From Pelolinea sp. (GTDB lineage Bacteria; Chloroflexota; Anaerolineae; Anaerolineales; Anaerolineaceae), in the NCBI GenBank assembly GCA_030692365.1, contig JAUYCC010000071.1:1-64000 (forward strand): a stretch of 64,000 nucleotides of DNA, in the 5' to 3' direction. The notes under the pieces are model-generated. The model saw only the letters and a list, made by a program, of their open reading frames with translations. It did no database searches and was not told where the DNA came from. Within the stretch, counting starts at the first letter, position 1. Each line of letters begins with the position of its first letter. A program made the position numbers and the translations under genes. Below, one piece after another: positions 58,562-64,000 of this stretch.

Positions 58562-59623
58562 ATGTTCGATATTGATTTCTATATGAAAGTATTTGACCTG
58601 AAAAGGAAGGTCTTGCAAGGCGAAAAATTCAGCCGTGAGTACCTTCTGGAAAAACTGGAAGAATACCGCAGCCCAAACCCGGTGGTCTATAACATTGAAA
58701 CCACCAACGCCTGCAACATGCGCTGCGAAATGTGCCCGCGCACAACCATGATGACCCGCCCGATCGAGACCATGCATCCGGACCTGTTCACGAAGGTAAT
58801 AAGCCAGCTGCGTCCCTGGTCAGCAAAGGAGTGGGAAACCTGGCAGACTTTTGTGGAAGATAAATACCATATTGGTCGGAACGGAATGAGTGAAAACCAT
58901 TTCTTCCTGCATATCATCCCAAAAGTTATTGTTTTGCACGGTTACGGTGATCCGTTGTTGGACAAGAACATCCCGAACTATGTGGGCATGATGACCAAGC
59001 AAGGCCTGCTGAGTTACTTCAGCTGTAATCCTGCCAACATTAATATGGAAAGGACCATTGAGACTTTCCAGAACGGCTTGAATTATGTGAAATATTCCAT
59101 TGAAAGCGTGGATGACTTGCGCCATAAAGAAGTTCGCGGATTGCAATCCAACTTTACTGACAGTTACAGAAAAATAGTCCAGCTTCTTGATATTAAAGCC
59201 CAGCGCAACCTGAAAACCACTATCGTTATTACGATGATTAACCTAAACAAATCCTGGCAGCAGGAAGAGTTCGAAAAGCTGAAGGATGCTTTCGAGGGCA
59301 TGGATGTGTATGTCTATCTGAAAAGCCAGGACCAGCAGTGGTATGAGGATAACAAGAACAAGACCCAATCCATCCATTGGCTTGAATTCTGCCAGTTCCC
59401 TTGGTCGTCCATGACCATTAAATCGAACGGCGAGTCCGTGGAATGCGTGGAAGATTTCAACAATGAGATTATCCTAGGAAATTCGCAAACTGAATTGCTC
59501 TACGACATTTGGAATGGTGAAAAATACAAAAAATTCCGTTTTGACCATTTTGACCTGACACCCGGAATTAAATGCACTGGACAGTGCGACATGCAGTTGA
59601 TTGGCAGTTTTCTGGCATCCTGA
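58562..59623 (+). CDS. Radical SAM/SPASM domain protein
   Basis: ETTNACNMRCEMCPRTTMM (CxxxCxxC); VIVLHGYGDPLLD; C-terminal EFCQFPWSSMTIKSNGESVECVEDFNNEIILGN...DIWNGEKYKKFR...KCTGQCDMQ. Confidence 0.9.
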   Translation: MFDIDFYMKVFDLKRKVLQGEKFSREYLLEKLEEYRSPNPVVYNIETTNACNMRCEMCPRTTMMTRPIETMHPDLFTKVISQLRPWSAKEWETWQTFVEDKYHIGRNGMSENHFFLHIIPKVIVLHGYGDPLLDKNIPNYVGMMTKQGLLSYFSCNPANINMERTIETFQNGLNYVKYSIESVDDLRHKEVRGLQSNFTDSYRKIVQLLDIKAQRNLKTTIVITMINLNKSWQQEEFEKLKDAFEGMDVYVYLKSQDQQWYEDNKNKTQSIHWLEFCQFPWSSMTIKSNGESVECVEDFNNEIILGNSQTELLYDIWNGEKYKKFRFDHFDLTPGIKCTGQCDMQLIGSFLAS

Positions 59624-59652
59624 TTGAACACTTCATTACCTAAGGAGAAAAA

Positions 59653-60525
59653 ATGGCTCGCGAAATTAAGATAGGGAACAGGCTGATCGGAGACAGCCAG
59701 CCGGTGTATATTGTCGCTGAGATGGGCATCAACCACAACGGCGATCTGGATATTGCCAAAGAAATGATTATGGCGGCACATGAAACTGGTGCGGATGCCG
59801 TGAAGTTTCAGAAGCGCACACCGGAGTTATGCGTTCCTAAAGACCAGCGAGATATCATGCGCGAGACCCCCTGGGGATACATCAGTTACATAGAATATCG
59901 CGAAAAAGTGGAATTTGGTTTTGAGGAATACAGAGTTATAGACGCCTTTTGCCGCGATCTGGGGATTGACTGGTTCGCGTCAGTTTGGGATGAGACTTCC
60001 GTCGATTTCATGGAATCTTTCAAACCGGCTTGTTATAAGGTGCCGTCTGCCAACCTGACGGATATAGACCTGCTGAAAAAGATCCGGGCAACCGGCCGGC
60101 CGATTATTTTATCCACCGGTATGTCCACCTTTGAACAGATTGAAAAATCGGTGAACGCTATTGGTTTGGACAGCCTGGCGCTGATGCATTCTACAAGCGC
60201 ATATCCCTGTGACCCGCTGGAATTAAACCTGAAGATGGTTGAAACCCTGCGTGAACGTTATCCCTGCCCGATCGGATATTCAGGGCACGAGGTGGGGCTG
60301 ATCACCTCAGTTGTGGCCGTAGCTCTGGGCGCTTGCATGGTTGAACGGCACTTTACCTTGGACCGCGCTATGTGGGGCGGCGACCAATCCGCTTCGGTTG
60401 AGCCGGGCGGCTTTCGGAAACTGGTCAAATATATCCGGGTAACTGAAATGGCGCTGGGCGATGGCGTGAAGCGCGTCTATGACAGTGAAAAATCATCCCT
60501 AAAAAAATTACGCCGCTTTCTATAA
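59653..60525 (+). CDS. N-acetylneuraminate synthase family protein lacking SAF domain
   Basis: VYIVAEMGINHNGDLDIAKEMIMAAHETGADAVKFQKRTPE; CPIGYSGHEVGLITSVVAVALGACMVERHFTLDRAMWGGDQSASVEPGGF; ends at ..SLKKLRRFL. Confidence 0.9.
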   Translation: MAREIKIGNRLIGDSQPVYIVAEMGINHNGDLDIAKEMIMAAHETGADAVKFQKRTPELCVPKDQRDIMRETPWGYISYIEYREKVEFGFEEYRVIDAFCRDLGIDWFASVWDETSVDFMESFKPACYKVPSANLTDIDLLKKIRATGRPIILSTGMSTFEQIEKSVNAIGLDSLALMHSTSAYPCDPLELNLKMVETLRERYPCPIGYSGHEVGLITSVVAVALGACMVERHFTLDRAMWGGDQSASVEPGGFRKLVKYIRVTEMALGDGVKRVYDSEKSSLKKLRRFL

Positions 60526-60533
60526 AATAAAAT

Positions 60534-62138
60534 ATGGCCTTAATTCAACGGATTAAACAACGCGTCAGGCGGGAGCTGGTTCTTAACCAGAACCGCCGGC
60601 GAATCCGTTCTTTAAGGAATTCTATCTGCAACATCCCTGATAAAAAGGATGCTGCGCCGGTAATCTTCTTTAATTCCTCCACCCGACTTTCAGGGTTGAG
60701 CCAGAATGCTGGTTTCTCACTAATTACCAGTCTGGCGCTGCAGGCTGAGGGAATTCCAGTAATTCATCTGGTATGTGAGCGTGGCTTTTCTCATTGCGTT
60801 TTGGGGACCAATAAAGATATTCCGCAAACTCCTCCACCCTGCGCGGAATGCATGCGCACATCAAGGATGATCTTTGATCCCACGGATATACAAAGCCTAC
60901 GCTTCGCGCGGAATTCCGATCTTGAAGGGCAGCTTTCAGCGCTGATTTTGGATGAATTACTTAATTTTGATAAAGATGGGTTTCCTCTCGGGGCTTTAGT
61001 CCTGCCTTCGCTGCGCTGGATCCTACGCCGCCATCATCTTATTGATGATGAAAACACACGCTATCTGACACACGAGTACATGCTCTCGGCTTGGAACATA
61101 AAAAAGGAATTTGAGAATTTACTGGCTGAAGAACAACCGCGCGCGGTGGTGGTTTTCAATGGCATGACCTATCCTGAGGCAACCGTCCGGTGGGTTGCAC
61201 GGCAGAATAACATCCCGGTGTATTCCCATGAGGTTGGTATGCTTCCTTTTTCCGCTTTCTTCACAGATAAGGACGCAACCGCTTACCCTGTCAAGGTTGA
61301 TGAATCATTTATGTTGTCAGAAATCCAGAATAGAAAGCTGGATGATTATCTGGAACGACGCTTTGAAGGGAAATTCATCACAGCGGGTGTGAAGTTCTGG
61401 CCGGAAATGAAATCGCTGGATGAAGGATTTCAGGAAAAGGCGAAACGGTTTAAAGCCATTGTTCCGGTGTTTACCAATGTGGTCTTCGATACCAGCCAGA
61501 GCCACGCTAATAGGGTCTTTGATCAGATGTTTGACTGGCTGGATGCGGTACTTGAGCAAATCAAGACCCACACAGATACCTTGTTTGTCGTCCGCGCCCA
61601 TCCGGACGAGCTCCGGCCGGGGAAGGAAAGTCGCGAGACGGTTGCAGATTGGGTATCCTCCCGGTCAGTGGATAATTTGCCCAATGTCGTTTTTATCCCA
61701 TCCAACAAATTTATCAGTTCGTATGACTTGATAAAGATTGCCAAATTTGTGATGGTATACAATTCCACCGTTGGGTTGGAAGCGTCCATCATGGGCAAGA
61801 CGGTTTTGTGCGCTGGTCAGGCGCGATATACATTAATCCCCACGGTCTTTTTCCCGCGGTCTCGAAAAGATTACCGCGAAACACTAATGCAATTTTTGGA
61901 TACGGATACACTTGAAAATCCTGACGAATTCCGCCTTAACGCCCGGCGGGTGATTTACAGCCAGCTTTTCAGGGCTTCGCTGCCTTTTGACCAATTCCTT
62001 GAGGACGACGGCGTTTGGAAGGGGTATGTGCGTCTGAAAGAATTTACGACAGATGATATGTCACCTGAAAAATCATCTACAATACAGGTGGTGCTGGATG
62101 GAATCTTAAAACAGCAGCCCTTTATCAGAGACTTATGA
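60534..62138 (+). CDS. Capsule polysaccharide biosynthesis-like protein (distant paralog of 44759-46408)
   Basis: AVVVFNGMTYPEATVRWVARQNNIPVYSHEVG; LFVVRAHPDEL; SYDLIKIAKFVMVYNSTVGLEASIMGKTVLCAGQARY. Confidence 0.6.
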   Translation: MALIQRIKQRVRRELVLNQNRRRIRSLRNSICNIPDKKDAAPVIFFNSSTRLSGLSQNAGFSLITSLALQAEGIPVIHLVCERGFSHCVLGTNKDIPQTPPPCAECMRTSRMIFDPTDIQSLRFARNSDLEGQLSALILDELLNFDKDGFPLGALVLPSLRWILRRHHLIDDENTRYLTHEYMLSAWNIKKEFENLLAEEQPRAVVVFNGMTYPEATVRWVARQNNIPVYSHEVGMLPFSAFFTDKDATAYPVKVDESFMLSEIQNRKLDDYLERRFEGKFITAGVKFWPEMKSLDEGFQEKAKRFKAIVPVFTNVVFDTSQSHANRVFDQMFDWLDAVLEQIKTHTDTLFVVRAHPDELRPGKESRETVADWVSSRSVDNLPNVVFIPSNKFISSYDLIKIAKFVMVYNSTVGLEASIMGKTVLCAGQARYTLIPTVFFPRSRKDYRETLMQFLDTDTLENPDEFRLNARRVIYSQLFRASLPFDQFLEDDGVWKGYVRLKEFTTDDMSPEKSSTIQVVLDGILKQQPFIRDL

Positions 62139-63091
62139 GTCCTAACTGTTCCATCGTCATACGTGCTTTTAACGAAGAAAACCATATCAGCCGCCTGTTA
62201 GATGGCATTAGCCACCAGACGGTTAAAGATATCCAGGTGATCCTGGTGGATTCAGGATCCACGGATCGGACTGCCCAAATCGGCAGAGAACGGGGTGTGG
62301 AAGTTGTAAGCATCGCGCCGAAAGAATTTACCTTCGGACGGTCGCTCAATAAAGGCATCGCCCGGGCGGAAAGCCCGATCATTGTTATCGCCAGCGCGCA
62401 TATATATCCGGTTTATCCGGATTGGCTGGAGAAACTACTCGAACCATTTACTGACCTGTCTATCGTGTTGGTTTATGGCAAACAGCGTGGGTCTGAATCT
62501 TCGCAATTCTCTGAGCAGCAAATCTTTACCCACTGGTATGGAGATGTGTCACAAAATCTCCAGGACCATCCCTTCTGCAATAATGCCAATGCGGCCATCC
62601 GAAAGAGCCTATGGGAGCAACATCATTATGATGAAAAATTGCCCGGCTTGGAAGACCTGGAATGGGCGAAATGGGCGCTTGATAATCACCACCGCATCGC
62701 CTATTGCGCAGAAGCGGAAATTATCCATGTGCACGGTGAATCCTCTAAAGGTATTCATAACCGATACATGCGTGAAGGGATGGCTTTTAAACAAATTTAC
62801 CCGCAGGAACAATTTAGTTTTGGTGATTTATTAAGGCTTTTCTTTACAAATTCATCAAGCGACATTAAAGAAGCCATCAGACAAGGGAAATTCTTTAAGG
62901 AATTTGTTAATATCCTGCGCTTCCGCTGGCTTCAGTTCCACGGAACTTATATCGGATACCAGCGTTCCGGACCGCTGACATGGCGCCTGAAACAATCCTT
63001 TTATTACCCAAGGAATACCGATGTTGACCTGCCCAACGGAAACCAGCGCGAAGTAGAACCGATCGCGTATAAAGATAACCACTCATCATAA
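62135..63091 (+). CDS. Family 2 glycosyltransferase
   Basis: CSIVIRAFNEENHISRLLDGISHQTVKDIQVILVDSGSTDRTAQIGRERGVEVVSI; NNANAAIRKSLWEQHHYDEKLPGLEDLEWAKWA. Confidence 0.9.
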   Translation: MSPNCSIVIRAFNEENHISRLLDGISHQTVKDIQVILVDSGSTDRTAQIGRERGVEVVSIAPKEFTFGRSLNKGIARAESPIIVIASAHIYPVYPDWLEKLLEPFTDLSIVLVYGKQRGSESSQFSEQQIFTHWYGDVSQNLQDHPFCNNANAAIRKSLWEQHHYDEKLPGLEDLEWAKWALDNHHRIAYCAEAEIIHVHGESSKGIHNRYMREGMAFKQIYPQEQFSFGDLLRLFFTNSSSDIKEAIRQGKFFKEFVNILRFRWLQFHGTYIGYQRSGPLTWRLKQSFYYPRNTDVDLPNGNQREVEPIAYKDNHSS

Positions 63092-63119
63092 TACTGTTAT
63101 CGAAGTCTCGGGAGGGATC

Positions 63120-63797
63120 ATGAAAAAGATCAAAATCGCCGCTCTGCTGCCCATGCGCCACCATTCCCAACGGGTGCCCGGAAAGAATTTCCGGAACCTG
63201 GCCGGGAAACCCCTGTTTCATTACATCCTGGAAACGCTTTCACAATGCCCGGAGATCAACCAGATCGCGGTCAATACCGATAGCGAAGTGATTCAAAAAG
63301 AAATTGAAAAGAATTTTCCGGAAATTACTGTGCTCATCCGTCCTGAAAGGTTGCGCGCGGATACCATTCCGATGAACGAGATCCTGATGTATGACACCGA
63401 CCATGTAGCCGCAGACCTTTATTTGCAGACACACAGTACCAACCCATTACTTAAGGTTTCTACTATTTCGAAAGCCATTAACGAATTCCGACGCCAATCC
63501 CCGCCCTATGACTCCCTATTTTCGGTTACCCGACTGCAGACCCGATTATGGGACCAGAATACCCAGCCGCTGAACCATGACCCTGACGTGCTGCTACAAA
63601 CCCAGGACCTGCCCCCCATTTTTGAAGAGAATTCCTGTATTTACCTGTTTTCCGCGGAAAACCTGAAGCGGCGCGGAAATCGCATCGGCGAAAACCCCAT
63701 GATGTTCGAGATCCCGGTCGAAGAAGCCCTGGATATCGACGAGGAAAGCGATTTTTTGATTGCTGACCTGCTCATAAAAAACCGCTTGAACCGCTAA
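63120..63797 (+). CDS. Acylneuraminate cytidylyltransferase (NeuA-like)
   Basis: IAALLPMRHHSQRVPGKNFRNLAGKPLFHYILETL; LYLQTHSTNPLLKVSTISKAINEF. Confidence 0.85.
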   Translation: MKKIKIAALLPMRHHSQRVPGKNFRNLAGKPLFHYILETLSQCPEINQIAVNTDSEVIQKEIEKNFPEITVLIRPERLRADTIPMNEILMYDTDHVAADLYLQTHSTNPLLKVSTISKAINEFRRQSPPYDSLFSVTRLQTRLWDQNTQPLNHDPDVLLQTQDLPPIFEENSCIYLFSAENLKRRGNRIGENPMMFEIPVEEALDIDEESDFLIADLLIKNRLNR

Positions 63798-63838
63798 CTG
63801 GTATAATCCACAAAACCATCCCAAAGACACAGGTTTAC

Positions 63839-64000
63839 ATGGAAAATAAAACCATTTTACTTTCCGCTCCTTATTTGCTGCCCTACAAAGACCGGTTTTT
63901 GCCCATTTTTAAGCATTACGGGTGTGAGGTTATCGTGGCGGATGTGAATGAAAGGTTGTCCGAAAAAGAAATTCTCCGATATGCAGGCAAGTTTGATGGG
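63839..64000 (+). CDS. Partial CDS, possibly D-isomer 2-hydroxyacid dehydrogenase-like N-terminus (runs off window)
   Basis: ATG at 63839: MENKTILLSAPYLLPYKDRFLPIFKHYGCEVIVADVNERLSEKEILRYAGKFDG..., open to the end. Confidence 0.4.
   Translation, partial: MENKTILLSAPYLLPYKDRFLPIFKHYGCEVIVADVNERLSEKEILRYAGKFDG

Noticed and set aside
63802-63807. TATAAT between NeuA2 and the last ORF as a promoter
   Set aside because: TTGAAC lies only 10 bp upstream, so spacing is wrong; hexamer alone is insufficient.

Overview
This 64 kb bacterial window is dominated by cell-surface glycan genes. From gene content and codon style I would guess a Chloroflexota/Anaerolineae-like genome, but this is inference and unverified. 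Left edge: the end of an IS21-like element (23-bp-period terminal repeats) abuts a truncated LysR gene. Next is a visibly AT-rich island (~0.6-9.0 kb) with a deacetylase, GNAT, FemAB-like protein, pyruvyl transferase, flippase and GT39-like protein. It is followed by two more large membrane glycosyltransferases and a tight six-gene minus-strand operon (alpha/alpha-toroid protein, NodB deacetylase, DegT aminotransferase, three SAM methyltransferases). The middle (19.6-37.8 kb) is mostly housekeeping or accessory: class V aminotransferase, S9 peptidase, SixA, DUF2089/SHOCT pair, MFS, rhomboid, guanylate kinase, FmdB, gluzincin-like protease, TetR-MacAB-like operon, SerA-like dehydrogenase, M32 carboxypeptidase, L,D-transpeptidase and a decayed GNAT pseudogene. 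The right part (37.9-64 kb) is a large surface-polysaccharide cluster: sugar epimerases, Wzm/Wzt ABC exporter, two distant capsule-synthesis-like paralogs, two NeuB-type nonulosonate synthases (one lacking the SAF domain), three cytidylyltransferases (one fused to a KdsC-like HAD phosphatase) and a radical SAM/SPASM protein. The best candidates for an undescribed system are this duplicated nonulosonate cluster with its radical SAM enzyme, and the toroid/NodB/DegT/3xMTase operon. No CRISPR, tRNA or rRNA was recognised. All family calls come from reading motifs by eye, with no database search.
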